The notes under the pieces were generated by a model. That model was not told the DNA's origin, did not search any database, and saw nothing but the letters and a program-made list of their open reading frames with translations. Source: Cardinalis cardinalis (Eukaryota > Chordata > Aves > Passeriformes > Cardinalidae). From it: DNA of 64,000 nt. This document shows, one piece after another, positions 27,701-42,700 of the stretch. The DNA lies in assembly GCA_014549065.1 (NCBI GenBank), contig JACDOX010000058.1:682001-746000 (forward strand). The letters are read 5' to 3'. Positions within the stretch are counted from its first letter, which is position 1. Each line of letters starts with the position of its first letter. The translations under genes were made by a program, and so were the position numbers.

Positions 27701-30700
27701 GAGGTGAATTCCAGACTGTGAGGACCTGGAAGAAATGGTAGCTGAGGAATTACTGTGGTAGTTTACAGTGTGGGAATCACCATCTGAGTTAGCTGTCAAA
27801 GTAATTTCAGCCAGAATCAATCGTAGATGTATTAATGCTCTGTACTTGTACAATGCCGTTACCTTAACTATCAAAAACTATGAGTTTAACCCCTGTTTAC
27901 ACACAAACTTAAAATTGTTAGGACACATTAGTGAGTGTACATAGAGCAGTAGGTATTTGTCAAGTGCAGCAAAACTAACACTCTTTTTCTGAAGATGTCA
28001 CATGAAGAAGGCTGAGACTTATTTATCTTGTTGATGAGAGGAAAAAATTTCTGGGCCTTTGAATTTATAGCAATCTTAAAGTAGTTACAAAAATCTAAAT
28101 TAATATTTTCAACCTTTCATAATTATTTCGTTTGGAAAGAAAATGCAGTTCCACTGGGCATCCCCACAGTCATCAGCAAAATGATAAAGGTCATATATTG
28201 TGTTACAGGTGTGACTTTTAAAACCAAGGCTGTGGTTAGCCTGGCTTGCTTTTCTTTTCAGGAAGAAGAAATATCAATGCTGGGAGAAATAACCCATTTG
28301 CAAACCATATCAGATGACCTGAAAAGTCTCACCATGGATCCGCACAAATTGCCATCCTCAAGTGAACAGGTTAGATCTTGTTATCTGAAAAACATTTTAT
28401 TTGTGTTTTTTCTTTTTCTTTTGTGTTGTGAGGAATATTGACAACTAGTGTTTAGTGGTTTAGTGTGATGTTTTGTAGAAGCTTTTTGGCAGCAAGGTCA
28501 TTTTTAACATGAGCAGTTTAAAAAAAAACAACCCTGTTTTGTTGTGAAAATTTATTTTCAGGGGCTGAGTGCCCCTAAAATATTTGGTGAGACCACAGTG
28601 AAGTGGTAGCAGTAACACTTTGAGGGTATGAAGATGCCCAATTTCTGTGGAGAGTGTTTGAGAAATGAGTGTCATCTCCTTGCCCTACCTTTGAGCATCC
28701 CTGTCTTTTTGTAGTCACAAAGTTGCTGGGGTAGTGAAGCTTGATGGAGTCTAACATTTGAACATTTTTCCATGCTGTCCTTAAAATGAATAGGAAAATG
28801 TGTGTCATTAAATGAGTCCAAACAGGACATTTGTCTGCAACCCTGCTGTGTGAACTCGTTTTTTTGGTCATACTTTATAATCACCTTTTCATTGACCGAG
28901 AAGTGTAAAGCTGTGTTGTGGTTTAATACTGAATCTTCAGTTAATTGTTTATAATGTTACAATATTTCAGCTCAAAGGCTGTAATAATTTTTTAAGTCAA
29001 AACAAACAAAACAAAAGAAACAAAAACCGGAAAAGCTTCCTTAATGCAAAAAATAAATCTCCAATTTACTTTCTAAAAGTTTTTTTTCCATTCAGATCTG
29101 AACTTTCTTTCTGTGGTGGCAGCCTTAATGTTGAAGTATGCTAATACCAGGAAAGCCAAGGATGAAACTGGCTCACCTGTGTGATACAGCATAATTTTGG
29201 AAGGGAACTGAGACTCAATTGGCACTGAAAATTTGTGGCAGGGATGAATGCTGTTTGACAAGCAGATGCTTTCTTTTAATAGGGTGAATTTTTTTCCACA
29301 TCCTTGATGCTGTTGATTATCTTTCATCAGGTAATTTTAGATTTGAAAGGTTCTGATTACAGCTGGTCTTACCAGACTCCTCCATCCTCTCCCAGTACTA
29401 CAATGTCCAGAAAATCTAGTGTTTGCAGGTAAGTCAGTTGGTAATATTTGTTTTTAACCTGTCTGGGGGCAAAGGGAGGCAAGTTCAGACTGTGAAATGG
29501 ATTTGTATACATTCTTAAATCTTAAATAGCAAGTCTTAGTGCAACAGTCCCTCATGGTCTTTACGCATTTAAGTGTGTGCTGGGGATATTAAAAAGGATG
29601 GGCATGACTGAACAACTTTTGAAGTCAACACAACTTGAAGATGCTTTTGATTCAGTTCTCTTGAATCCATTTTGGATCAAAGAGCAGATTGTACTGATCT
29701 AAACTCTTGAGATTGTCCATTCATAATTTCCTTTTCTGTTTTTCATGTGATGACTTTTTAGATTATTCTAAGTAGCTGTTACTAATCAGTAAGTTAAACT
29801 ATTTGAAAAGGGGGAAAACATCCTTGACAGTTGCCCTATCAATCCGGTAGATGGAAATGCTTTTTTGATAAAAGTTTTTTTGACTGTTTAATGCTGTCTA
29901 ATGCTGTCNTGAAATATGTTGAAACACTGGATTCTGTCTATGCTTTCTCTGTAAAAACTGTTTTCTCTCATGAAACAGTTTATTAGCATGTTGCCCCCAT
30001 ATCCTGGTGTCCACATTTACTCTTTCCTTTTACTGAAAAGGAAAATATCCTGTTGTGTATTCTGCTCAACACCTCTCTAGCTGCTCTCAAATGATTACCT
30101 TTCAGTTTGCTTTATGAGCTGTGTACTGCAGGTTCCCTGTGTATGAGCAAAGTTACCTACAGCATGTCAGAGCAAGTGAACACAACTTCTATGCACCTAC
30201 TTGTCTCTGCATGCAGATATATATAAAAGAGTCAGTATTTTATATATATATATGTGAAAATGTGTATATTTAGAGTAATGAGCACAGGCTTAAAGATGCA
30301 ATATCCTGAAGCTATAAAAGAAAATGGCAAAAAAANCCCCAAAAATTCATCATCTCTTCCTAATCAAATTCATCTTCTTGTATGGTAAAACCTGTATGGC
30401 ACAGGCTGAGTTGTGTAGATAAAACAAAGCAGAGCTCCTCTTGCTCTACTCCCTGCTGACTTGCAGGGTGTGTGTGGGTGGTGTTGGTGCACAGGAGGTG
30501 CAGCCTCACCTGTGCATCCTTTAGAGCTATCCTCAGGCCAGGCTGCTGCCAGTGCAGCAGGGAGCTGCCATCAGATGGGTGCATCCTGCTAGTCCTGCTC
30601 AGCCACAACACCAGGAAATTCCCAAGTTCTCACATTGTGGCCGGCATGTCTGTACTGTCACACATGGATTCTGAGGATTAAAAAATCTCTTCCTTTGAAA

Positions 30701-33700
30701 AATCACTTTGGTTTGTTTTATTGGATATAAATTTTGGGGTTTCATTCTCTGGTTGTCCTTGTTACTGAATAAAGCTCCATACCCAGTGGCTTGGCTTCAC
30801 TCCATGTGCTGTCATGTGTTTTTTTCTGGTAGGAAGCCTTCAAGGGAGCAAAAGGTGTCCCAGGTACTCTGAAGTGTGGGGGTTTGGTGATGCTTTCAGA
30901 AGTCTCACACACTGTCCTGCTGGCTGTCTGCAGCAGCATCCCTAGAGGCAGACTTTCAGATGAACTCCAGTGTCTTTGGTCCCCCTGCTAGAAATCCCAT
31001 TGACAATCTGGTCCAAGTGTGAGTCAGAAATAGGAGAGAACCATCAGCAGACAGTTTCTGAGCAAGTGCCGTGCTCAGGGTGGGCNTGTAGCAATTCCTT
31101 CATCCCTAACCTGAGTTTGAAGTCTGAGTGGTTAAGATTTGATCATTTGAATGACATTCAAGATTAAATGCCATTTTCTCTCTGGTCACCAGGGATACTG
31201 CAGCTGCTTATGGTTCTTCACTGATATATATGTGCATATATATATATATTTAATTTGTCAACATTTTTCTTTTCCGGTTTATGCTGCCTGTTGCTAGAGA
31301 CATGTGGAATGTTAATTGTACTGTATATGGGTCTCTCCCCACCCCACCCTTGTGTCTTTTCCTCTCCCCTTTCCTTTCTGTGTTCCTTTTGTCTCTCACA
31401 GCAGTCTGAACAGCGTTAACAGTAGTGATTCCCGCTCCAGTGGCTCGCACTCGCACTCACCTAGTTCACACTATCGCTATCGCAGCTCCAATCTGCCTCA
31501 GCAGGCACCCATGAGGCTGTCCAGTGTGTCCTCCCATGATTCTGGATTCATGTCCCAGGATGCTTTCCAGTCCAAATCGCCATCCCCCATGCCACCAGAA
31601 GCACCTAACCAGGTACGTGCAAGCATGAGAACACAATCCTTAGTGTGAGCTGGACTCTCTAACTTGGCTCACCTTTCAGGAAAAGTATCTGGTGTGGTTT
31701 TGGGGTACCTGGAGTCAGTTTAAACATTGAGGGTAAGGGTTGTCTCAGTGCATTTCATTTATCTAAAAGTTGGGCCTCTAGCTGGAGTGATTTAAGCTGC
31801 TTTGGCATAAAAGGGATGAGTTGCTCTTGGGCTGTACAGTTTTCCCTCTGGTCCTAGAGGGAGCCTAGATGCCTAACTTTGAGATAAATACAGACAACCA
31901 AGAGCAAGACCCACCTTATATGAGGGAATAATATTTACTTTACCCACTGAATTTACCAGTTAATATCCTGCACAGGTTGCAAGTGGTTAAAATCTGGTGG
32001 CTCTTTGTTGTTCAATGGGCAAATATTGATGCCAGAACATCCTTTTGACAGCCATAGTACTGATACTGGTACCTTTGGCATTAGAGAGATTTCTTTAATT
32101 CCTCCTCTGCAATGGGTCTGGGATACTCTAAATGCTACCAGCATTATCATATCGAATTTGTTTTGCCATTTTTTATGACACCCATTTCTGTGGATGGACT
32201 TGAATTTTGGACTCTCAGTTGAGGACCTTGCAGAAATAAGGTTTCTGCACGAAAGTGGGAGGTATTATTAATTCTTCATGGAACTCATAAGAAATGAGAT
32301 TTTGTGCAGTCATATATTATAATGTCCTGAAGCCAGTCAGATTGAGAGGATTTCCCTACAAATATAAGCAAACTTGCCCTGAGCATTTTTGGGTCTGCAG
32401 AAGGAAGCTGCTACTCTGTTCGTTCATGGCATCCTTCCTCTAAAAGCTCACTGGCCATCTGCAGGCAGAGATTTGCAATNCTCTGTGGCCTGTATCTTTC
32501 AGCACCTGAATTTTCTTCACTGTTTTTTGAGNTTTTTTTTTAAGAAATCCCACAGCAACTGTAATATTTTTAATCAAGGCTGAATTGCCTTCTCACTTTA
32601 TAAATCCCATTGAAAATGTACCTACAAACTGAAAAGGACCTAGTATCCTGTTGTTGAATATTGCTTTAATACACCATGAGGTCACTGGAGAAAAACTGTC
32701 TTTTACTTCAGAAATGTAGTTGCACTCCTTTTTACATGTTGGGGGGTAGGTAGTTTTAGGCATGGCTGGGGAGTGTTAATCCTCATAGTCAGCAAGTGTT
32801 AGTGGTTATCAAGTGTCACCTGCCCATGGAAACCACCCTAGACCACCTTTGATAGCACACAGACCCTTGCCTTCTGCAGAACATTTACTTAGTAGTACCC
32901 TTAGAGAAATTTTTAAAGTATCATCCAAAACAACACTGGTTCATTTAGGCTTGGAACACATTCTTGAGGGAAACTCAATGGTTTTAAAATTTATTTCCTT
33001 CTTTCATTTTAATAGAAATGCTTTCTTTTCAAACGATACCTCTTCTGTCCCCAGTCTGGACACAGCAGCTTTTTTTTATAGATGACATCCTGAAGAACTT
33101 TGTGCACACTAATAAAATGAATGTTTTGTTTAGATTGGCTATGGCTAACCTAAGTGAAATGCAAAAAAGTAAATGAGCAATAATAAAGTAAACTGGAATA
33201 GTAACAAGGTAAGGAAGTTGACTTTTAAGATACATACATCAGTTACACATGCTAGCATCATCTTTGGTTTTCATAGTATCCACTGCACCTGCATAAAAGG
33301 GCAGTAATCCACATGATGATGCTGTGTTTGCAGACAAGGATGTAAATTTGCAATTGCTCTTAGCATGAAAAAAACCAACACCTCTCTTTGCAAATTCCCC
33401 TGTTAAGCAGAGGAGAGAACTTAGGCTGATATCAGGTGGCAGAACATCCTGAAAGTCGATGGGAGTCACTCTGATTTACACCAGCTAAGTTCATATGCTT
33501 TCACTTCATTTTAGAAACTCTCCATAAGGTTGCAAAATGATCCAAGCATCCCTTGAGCTTTTCATGAGCTGTAGAAGGCTGCAGCAGTGTGACAAGTGTA
33601 GTGTGTTGGTATAACTAATAGGTATGTGCTCTGTATGTCTCTGGTTCTGTTTACCTTTACACAGAGGAAAAGGTAACAGATCATTGCCTGGCTGCTTCAT

Positions 33701-36700
33701 CTTTGCTTAAGTGTCTTGCTTTGTATGTTCAGCACTAAGTAAATTGTGTGTGTTGTGCTGACAGGTGACTGTGAGCTGAGCAGGAGCTGTTCAGTGGGCA
33801 GCATCACCCCGTGTTGTGTGTCTCTAACCAACTGACAGATCTCCTGGGGCTGTGCTTGGTGCTGGGTGGGAGGAGGCTGCTGCTCTGTCTCAAGCNCTGA
33901 TGATATTGTTTCTAGTAGTGACACTGAGAGGGCAGAAAAGCAAGCTCTGGAACCAGCAAAGGAGAATAAAAGCTGTATATTTTGTGCAGGTGGACACTTT
34001 GATGGTGTTTGCTAGCTACATGCTGTGGCATATGTTGGATCAACAAAGCCCTTTTTCATTTAATAATAAGTTTTAGAAAAACAAGCAGAAGGGGGCCATG
34101 TATAATTCCCATATTATAGGAATGTGAATATATGAGTTCTGTGAAGCTATTATGTGTATAAGCTTGCCTATATTTTAGGCAAGCGTCACTGAAAAATTGA
34201 ATTTCCTCAAAATCACAGGTGGGCGGTGGGGAGTTGCTGGGAATCTCAAACAAAGAATAACTGGAGATTGAAACAAGATACAGAGGAGAGATGTCTGACA
34301 AAATGATAGGAAAAAGAGCAATTACAAAATCAGACTACTCTTTCACTGCTGTGTGAGGAGCACCTCTCTGCAGTTGTTGGGAGTAAAAGTGTTAGCCTGT
34401 AGCACTAAAGGAGTACATTTGGGTGTAGCTGAACAGCTGGAAAAGCATCACAGGTCTCTTCCTGGAGTGGAACAGTTTGTTTAAATGCCAGGTGTAAGGT
34501 CAGGCATGGCCAGCATTGCCCGTGACACACAGTGACCTCTTACAAAGCCCTTCTGACAGAGCTGCTGGAAGCACAGAGTGGCTCCTGGATGAGCATTGGA
34601 TGTGGCTGCTGCTGCTAAACCCACACCTTGCCCTGTGTGGTAGACAGACTGAGGGCTGGGAGTACCTGTGATCACATGGTGTGATAGGAGTATAGTGATG
34701 TTTGATCCAGGGCATGATAATAGTAGGATCCACTGGATTTGGAGTGAACATGCTGGGGGAAGCCCTTACACAGTTGGGTTTTACAGGCTGCTTGTGACTT
34801 CATGGAGATGAAAGCAAAGGGAGAGAAAGAAGCAGGTGAAGATAAAAATGTTGATGTGCTGTCAGACAGCAGAGAGATAAGTCTTTGTTGTTAGAATGAT
34901 CTGGAAAGCACTTTCCCTAAACAGTGAAGTCGAGGGAAACTGAATGTGAAGTTGCTTCTGCATGTACAGGTTATAAAGCTGCAAAGAGTCTGCTTTTGAA
35001 TAGATTCCATTGCTTGAAATAGCTGCAAGTAAGAATAGGGGAAATATATTGTTACAGCTGTTCAGTTTTCCATTTAAATTAAGAAATGTTTCCAAATCAG
35101 GCCTTAAGAGAAACCCCAAAACAAAACAAAAAACCCACCAAAAGCAAATAAAACAAAAACCAAAAATCAAGTTCAAACTGAAACACATCTGTAACTTATC
35201 ACCAGATATTTGTTTCTTCTAAAATTCCTTTTCTAAGTTGCTTCACAATAGTTTGTCCCTGACTAGAAAAATAAATACAGAGATATTTATCCAGAGTCAG
35301 TAGAGGCAGATTCCTGGAAATTAGACAAATTCAGGAGGTGACCTTGAGTCAGTATCCAGAGCTTTTCTAAAAGTAGCTGAACCCATCTTCCACTGGCTCT
35401 AGAGGGACATTGGACCACGCTCATCATTAGGACTTGGTCTCCTGGGAAATCCTTGTCCAGGAATCTCTGTCTCCTGTTCGAGAACGGGATAGGGTTAAGA
35501 AAGCAATGCCATGGTTGAGTGGAAAACATAGCAAACAAAGGATGCAAGTAATCCAAGATAAGCATGGTCCTGTTATAGGTTAGTAGGACAGCAGATGGAA
35601 AATATAATTGTACAGTCCAGTAGCTCAGAAAATTTTTTTTTATATCCCTGCTGGCACTTACACATACCACATCAAGCAGTGGGACACTCTCTGTGGCTCA
35701 TCTGAGAGACCAGAGACCAAGCTATGCTTGTACAAATGTACATTTGGGGCACTGCTTGTCACTGCAGAGCATAAAGCTTTAGTTTTATGCTGTTAATTAT
35801 AAGCTTTTTCTCAGAAGAGATAATTTTAGAACAGAGCAGAACTGCCATTATTGCAGCTGTGGGGAAAAAAACCAGCTAAAATGGAAGAACTGATTTTAAA
35901 AATCATTCAAACAAAACAGTCATTTTAAAAAAGGAATCTACTAAAGGAAGGTGAAAAAACTCTGATAGTCAAATTTCTCGCACCATGGGCTGGGGAGTAG
36001 AAATTGGTCTGCCCTGTGTGTGTGCTCCCAGGAGAGGNTGTGCCAAGGCCTGTGCATCTAGAACAAGCACTGCAAAGCCTGGAGGCTCTTTGCCCAAGCA
36101 GCAGTTGTGCAGTTTCTGTTTTCAGTCCCTTGTGTACTTTATGGTAAGAAGGGAAGTCTGTGCTTCCCACACCTGGGTGCAGCCATTCAGGACTGGCTCT
36201 CCAGTCTGACCCAAGCATCCTTTGACCTGCTGCCAGTCATGTTTTCCTGATGCTTTTCCTTCAGGAGATCAGTATTCTTCTCCCTCTCCATTGTTGGAAT
36301 CCTTTTTTAGCAAGACCAGAGATTCCCTTTCTCTGTGCCTTGCAAGTTTCTGAAGATGAGGAGACCCTGTTTCTGTACCACCTCCTCTTTCATTTCCATC
36401 AGCTTCCAGGATGTTTTCCCCATGGCATCTTGGTTCAGCCTCTGTCCAGCTTTTCTTGCTGAAAACNGACACACTGAATTAGTGGGAGAGTCTTTTTGTC
36501 ATCTTTTTTTTTCACTTTGGAGGAGTCATTTTATTTAAAAAATAAATTCACCAAATCGAATCTTTTTTTTCTGCCAATACTTTGCATCTTCAGAATCTGC
36601 ATTTTTGACCTTTTTAAATGCATCTTTGTTGGTAATAAACCTAATTTATGAGCTCTCTCTACCATTCCTTGACAAAACCTTGTGAAATTTCTGTCTTGTT

Positions 36701-39700
36701 AACACAAATAGTGTATTAAATGTAAATTCCCAAGTTCTTACTTGTCGCCNCTGGGGCATCTGTAGAAAACAAGGTAGCATGGGAGATGCCATGCTTGGCA
36801 TTCAGACCCTTCCTGTCTCTCCTGCCATGTGCAGAGCATGCAGACCCTGGAGGGTCATTCAGGCCATAAGTAGGAGGTTTCAGAAAAAAATTTCTGTAAT
36901 TGCATTTTTCTGTCTTGTTTTTTCATCCTGGCTAAACCATAACAGTAGTGTGAGTATTCTCCTGAGGCTTCTTTTGCTGAGGTACCTGGAATGTCAGGCA
37001 GAACTCTGGAGTTTAGTGTAAGAGCTAGTTTCCTACAGTGTGTTTTTCTCTAGGGATAGAGGCAATAGTCTCATCTCCATGGTTATGACTGATGGCAGAG
37101 TCAGCTGCAGCTCATCTTCGTCAGTATTCTTATTTTTAGAGGCTTTTTTCCTGTAAAAGGAGTTGCATTAAATCAAGAATGTGACAAGTTCCACTAAATA
37201 TCATGCCACTGCATCATCAGGTACACCACTTTCACTGCTGTCCTTAACAGCTGTGTGTCATTTGTTGCTGTTCCCTCTGATTGTACCTTCACCTCAACTC
37301 TTCCTGCACTTTGAATACAAATCTTGTTAGCTGAGCAGACTTGTACCCTAAGGACATTTGACAGGTCATCTTCAGATCATCTCATGTCAGCATAGGGTGG
37401 CATGAGTGTTATTTCTATAAAATACTCGATCACTCTAGATGCTTTTAAAAATTTTAGCAGCCTTTGCAAACCTTCACTTAAATCACAGTTTACCAGGAAA
37501 CTCAAGATGCTGATACTGTGTTGACTTTTCAGCTGCCCCAGCAGCCCTCACCAAAATCCTTATGGTGACAGTGTTCCATCCTGGGAGACCTACATTTCCT
37601 TCTACCCAGGTGCTGGCTGTAATTACCCATGTGTAGCTCCTGGTGAGCAGTGAGACAACTTGTGGGTTTTAGGAGAAATTGCTCCCNTACACAGCCTCAT
37701 ACCCAGCTGTCTTTCTATTGCAAACTGACCCCAGATCTTTCCTAAGGTTAACTGGGGAATTCTACTTCAGGTGAGATTTCCCTTCCTTTGCAACATGTCA
37801 TTCCTTGAAATCACTGTCTTCAGTACACAAACTGGATACAGTAGTACATTCTCTCTGCTGTCATAAAACACCTTAGACAGACTTGTTTCACAGGTCCTTG
37901 GCTACTAAAGGGTGAATGGGTCTTGTTAGTGTTGAATTTCTNAGAGTGGATAGAGAGGTCAGTAGTGCCCTGACCACTCTGCCAATATTTGTAACCATGT
38001 CTAAGCTCTCACTAGGACCTGGACGCACATCCCCACAGAGCAGGATGTTGCACTTCCAAGGGGGAGATGTGGAAGAGCATTGTAGTTGGTAAAGTGGTTC
38101 ATGTGGTTATTCACCTTGGCCTTTGTGCAGTTGAATTAGATGCTGTTGTAGAGATCTGACAGCAGCAAAGATACATAAAGGTGTGCACTGAAAATTGGAG
38201 AAGTTCCTAGGTAGGAGCAAAANGTTTGATGTGTTCAGTGGACATTTTGTGTCCTGCATTTTCCTTTACTCTCCATCCAAGTCCCTGGTATTTTCTGCCT
38301 CAGCTGTTGGGAGAAGGCAGGTGGCAAGCACATGCCAGCACTTGTGCCCTCAGCAGAGTGCATGTGCCTTCCTGCTGGCTGCTGGGCAGGAGGGTTTGAG
38401 TCAGAGTGCTTTTGGTGTATGCATCCTACCTGCAGAGGCACATGCATGCAGGTCATGCACTTTGGAAACCTCCAGTTTTGGTAAGTATCACTTCTTTCTC
38501 TGTTCCATAATACTTGAACTCAGATGAGCTTTTCACAAGCCTTTTGCAGATCAGAATGTATGAGAACTTGTGAATGTGACGTTTGCTACTCCATGTTTTA
38601 AATCTAAACTTTGTGTCTTCGAAGTACTGATGATCTGCTTTTCTGTATAAATCAGTTGTCTCAGTATATTGCATGTTTGGACCGCAGGTGCCCTCAGGGC
38701 CCTCAGCTTCTTGCTCTGAGATAGCAGCAGAATTGAGATGCTGAAATTGCAATGAGGAGTTGAGGTCTCTGCCTCAATTCCCTCATTCCTAAGCAGTGTG
38801 GCAAGTTCTCGCATTAAGCAAGTGGCTTCTTTTTTTTTCATAGATTTCATGAACATTAGCAATAGTTTTGAGCAGTTTCTAATTGATCTTTAAAATCCTA
38901 ACCCTTTGCTTCTCTCATCCTTCCCTCTCCTGTGTGTCTCTGTGTATGTGCTTTTTTGTCTTTTTGTTTGTGTTTTTTTTTCTTTTCTGGTGGCTTGTGT
39001 ATCCTTTCCCTGCATTGCGGTGCTGTTTTATGCTGCAGAACTCGTCCAGCTCTGCCTCTTCAGAAGCCTCTGAAACCTGCCAGTCAGTGAGCGAGTGCAG
39101 TTCCCCCACCTCAGTCAGCTCAGGCTCCACCATGGGGGCTTGGGCCTCCACAGATAAGGTGAAAAACTTCAAGACATACAAACCTACCAGCTCGTTATCC
39201 AAACCCTGCAACATTTCGACAAAACCTCCATGCATGGGATGCAGCCAGGATTCCTCTTTGTGGGGATGAGACCAGGAGCTGCTGCACNCTCCCTTAGAAG
39301 TCAATATGTTTGAATAAAAACCACATCTGCCTTTGAACTAGCTACTGGGAGAAGCTACAAATTGGGCATTTTACAGAGGTTATTTTCTAAGAAAAGGTCA
39401 TTTTCCAGCTTTTCTACTCAAAGAGGTTGTGGAATGCTGCCCAAACCCCAGCTGGTTGGCTGACCAAAAGCACCTTGCCCAGGTTGTGCTGTTTGTGGCT
39501 TCTCCCATTAGGTAGCATACCTTACACTGATTAATGGTTGTTTGGNTTTTTTTTAACAAAAAGGAAAGCAAAATACACATGGTTGGAATAAATTACATGG
39601 GATACACTCTAAATTGGGGGAGGAAGTGATAGCAGTCTCCTTTCTCATCTGGTAAATCCTTGCTGTTGGTTTTTGTTGTTTTGTTCTTCCATATCATCAC

Positions 39701-42700
39701 ACAGCTAGAACACGTCATGTTTGAAGGCTTTATGCTTTTCCTCTCTGTCCAGCTNCACTACAGACTAAATACCACCAATGCAAATGGCTTCAGGATTGGA
39801 AAAGTTCTGTTTCTATGTCCAGAGTCTGCAGGGTACCTAAATTGCAAAGGCTTTTTCACAGTGTGCTGCTTTCAGAAGGACAGAAGGAAAAGCTGCTCAG
39901 CCTGGAGACAATGACTGCTAGATTGATGCCTGAAATTTGTTATAGATAACAGTTTTCAGGTGATCTCACTTTTCACAAGCATTGTATCAATTTTCTGTTT
40001 TTTATTTGCAGCAAATTGAAGAATTTCTTTTNTTTTGTTTTAAGATACAGAGATTTTCTCCCTAGAACATCAGTCACAGTGTATTTTCGTGTTCATCCTG
40101 TTTATATTAATTTCTCTGTTTTTGTTTTTTTTATTTGTTTCATTTCCAGTTGTCTAATGGGTTTTATCACTGTAGTTTATCAAGTGACCCATCCGTAGCT
40201 TCAGTTGGTGCAGGTCCTTTCCCTCATTTCCCGCCTGTCTCCCGCGTGTGGACTCGGGCTCCCTCAGCCCTCCTTCCAGACTACGTTCATTATTACACCA
40301 TTGGGCCAGGCATGTTGCCATCATCTAAGATCCCTAGCTGGAAGGTTTGTGTTCCTTTTGTTGTGGCAGTCCTCACCTCCTCATCCCAACAGCATGCACA
40401 CAGCAGTTGTTGCTCCCTTTCAGTCCGTGTAATTCCTGGGTGATTTGCTCTGTTTGGTATCAGTCTGAATGGGCACTGCATGGTGAAAATCACACCTAAA
40501 ATCTGGTTGTGGGTATTTCTGAATGACCTTGTGCNTTCTGGCACCAACTGAAACATACCAAAGCTGACAACATCTAGGTAGTAAGGAATAATTTAGCTCT
40601 GAAACATTGGTGAAAACACCTGGGCTCTATTCAGGGGGAAAAAAAGCTTATTTAGCGCTGTCAAAATGCTCACTTGAGCATGAAAGGCATCCAGTTGTTT
40701 CAGTGGGACCGTACATTGGACACCCTGATGTTCTCCCTGTGGCTGTAGGCAGGCCCACTCTCCTAGATCCAGCTGGAGTGGTTCAAGAAGGTGCTCAGCA
40801 CCAGGTAANCCCAAGTGATGACTGAAGCTTTACTGCCACAGTCTGGATGTGCTCACCCAGCTCGTTTTGTTCTCTTGGGGAGACCACCAAAAGAGAGTGC
40901 AGAATCTTCTCTCAATTGCTCCAGCTGGATCTGCAAAGATTTTACTTGGCATCAAAACGTGTCTGCTCTGCTAGAGCCTGAAAGTTCNTCCCTGCCAGGT
41001 GGTTCCCCTGGGAGACTCTGCCCTAGAGCAAAGGGAAAAGGTCTCTTATCTGTTGCTCTGGATCCTCAGCAGGGCTGATGTGCAGTCAACAGAAGCTGTG
41101 CAGATTTTAAGTGCCTGTGGATGATTATGTAATACCCATCAGATGCACCACAGGACCCATGAATACACATCTAAATTGAGATAACTTGTTACAGATGNCC
41201 CTACTCTCTCCAGCAGCTGGAGACTGTTGGGATACATTCAGGGTGGCCACAGTGGTCCTGGGGCTTCAGGGTCGTTTGTTGTGTCTCTGCTAGAAGCTCT
41301 TTGCCAATCTATTTCACAACAAAACACTTTGAGAGCAGAGACACAGCTGTGAAGGCAAAGCAGGGTTTCACATGAGTTAACAACCAATATCTGTCTGTCC
41401 AAGGGGGTCTGACCATCAGTTCAGCAGGCTTGCACTTCTGGTTTCTTGGACTGAGACACCTCAAGAAACCCACAGTGTGGTCTTGGTCCATCATTAATTG
41501 TCCATCAAAAGGCTGTGGGAGGCTGCCCAGCAGGCAGCTGGGAGGGTGTGGGGCCCATTCTCATGCGCTGGTTGTTCCTTTCATTNTTAAAGCAGCCTTT
41601 GTCTCAGTGAAGGAAAACCTTTAGGACTGGGATTGCCCCTGCAGCAGCTGGTGTTGGGAGGGCTGCTGCTTAGCACTGGTTCTGCATCCCAGCACAGGGC
41701 CTGGATCAGTCAAGCTCTTTGTGTGCAGCATGTGGGTTCTGGACATCCTCAGGGCTTTGCTTAATAGAGCCCCAAGTGAATACAGCCCTCATGGCCTGAG
41801 GGATTTCTGTTTCAAATTTAGCACCAGTAATTCAGAGTGAGGTTAGTCTTTGTTCAGTACAGACTATCATTATAAACTAGATTTCAGTTAGTAAGTAAAC
41901 TGAGAGACAACTCACAGTAACTTGCTCCACTAATGTGGATGAAAAATCTGTTCAAGCCTAATTTTTCAGAACTGAAGACATCTGCAACAGCATGTAATAC
42001 TAGAACCTGTGTATATCTGGAACAGTTTCATCACTGATTGGACATTTATCTGTATCTTCTGCTGTGTGACAGTGATTTTTGTGCTCNAAATTCTGAAAAT
42101 GTAGGCTTTGACACCATGGAATTTCATTTAGATAAAACTATAGTATCAAAATGTTAAATACCTTCATAGAAGAACATTTAGGTAGAATGGGAAATTTAGA
42201 TTCCTTTTAATAAAGGAAATAGGTTTAATAAACAAGGATTTTTAATATCCTCAAAATTAATTCCTCACCTTATTCAGAAAGGCATATCCAGTTTGACACA
42301 CAATCTGTTGCGTTAAGAGTGCCCTGTTGCATAGTTTTGCCTGTGATTGAGCGCAGTTCCTGATGGAGGCTGTCCCTAACGAGCTGGTTTCCCCAGGACT
42401 GGGCCAAGCCGGGCCCGTANGATCAGCCCGTGGTGAACACGCTGCAGCGCCGCAAGGACAAGCGCGAGCCCGACGCCAACGGAGCCGCTCCCAGCGGAGC
42501 CCCCGCCGCCCCCGAGGAGCCACAGAGACCTCGGAGCATGACGGTGTCAGCTGCCACAAGGGTGAAGCTCTCATTTCACATACCCTCTTTGGTGTAAAGG
42601 AAATGGCCATGCTGGCTCCTGCCAGTAGTTTGGATGCACTTTATGTTGTGTTTATCTGGGAAGTGGTGGCGGTGCGGTCACTGGGAATCACGCAGGCAGG

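Noticed and set aside
35287..35670. A 127-codon minus-strand frame, considered as a possible retroelement relic
   Set aside because: No reverse transcriptase, gag or other retroelement motif is visible.
38915..39304. A 129-codon minus-strand frame over the MTSS1 cassette exon
   Set aside because: Antisense shadow of the serine-rich exon and its flanks.
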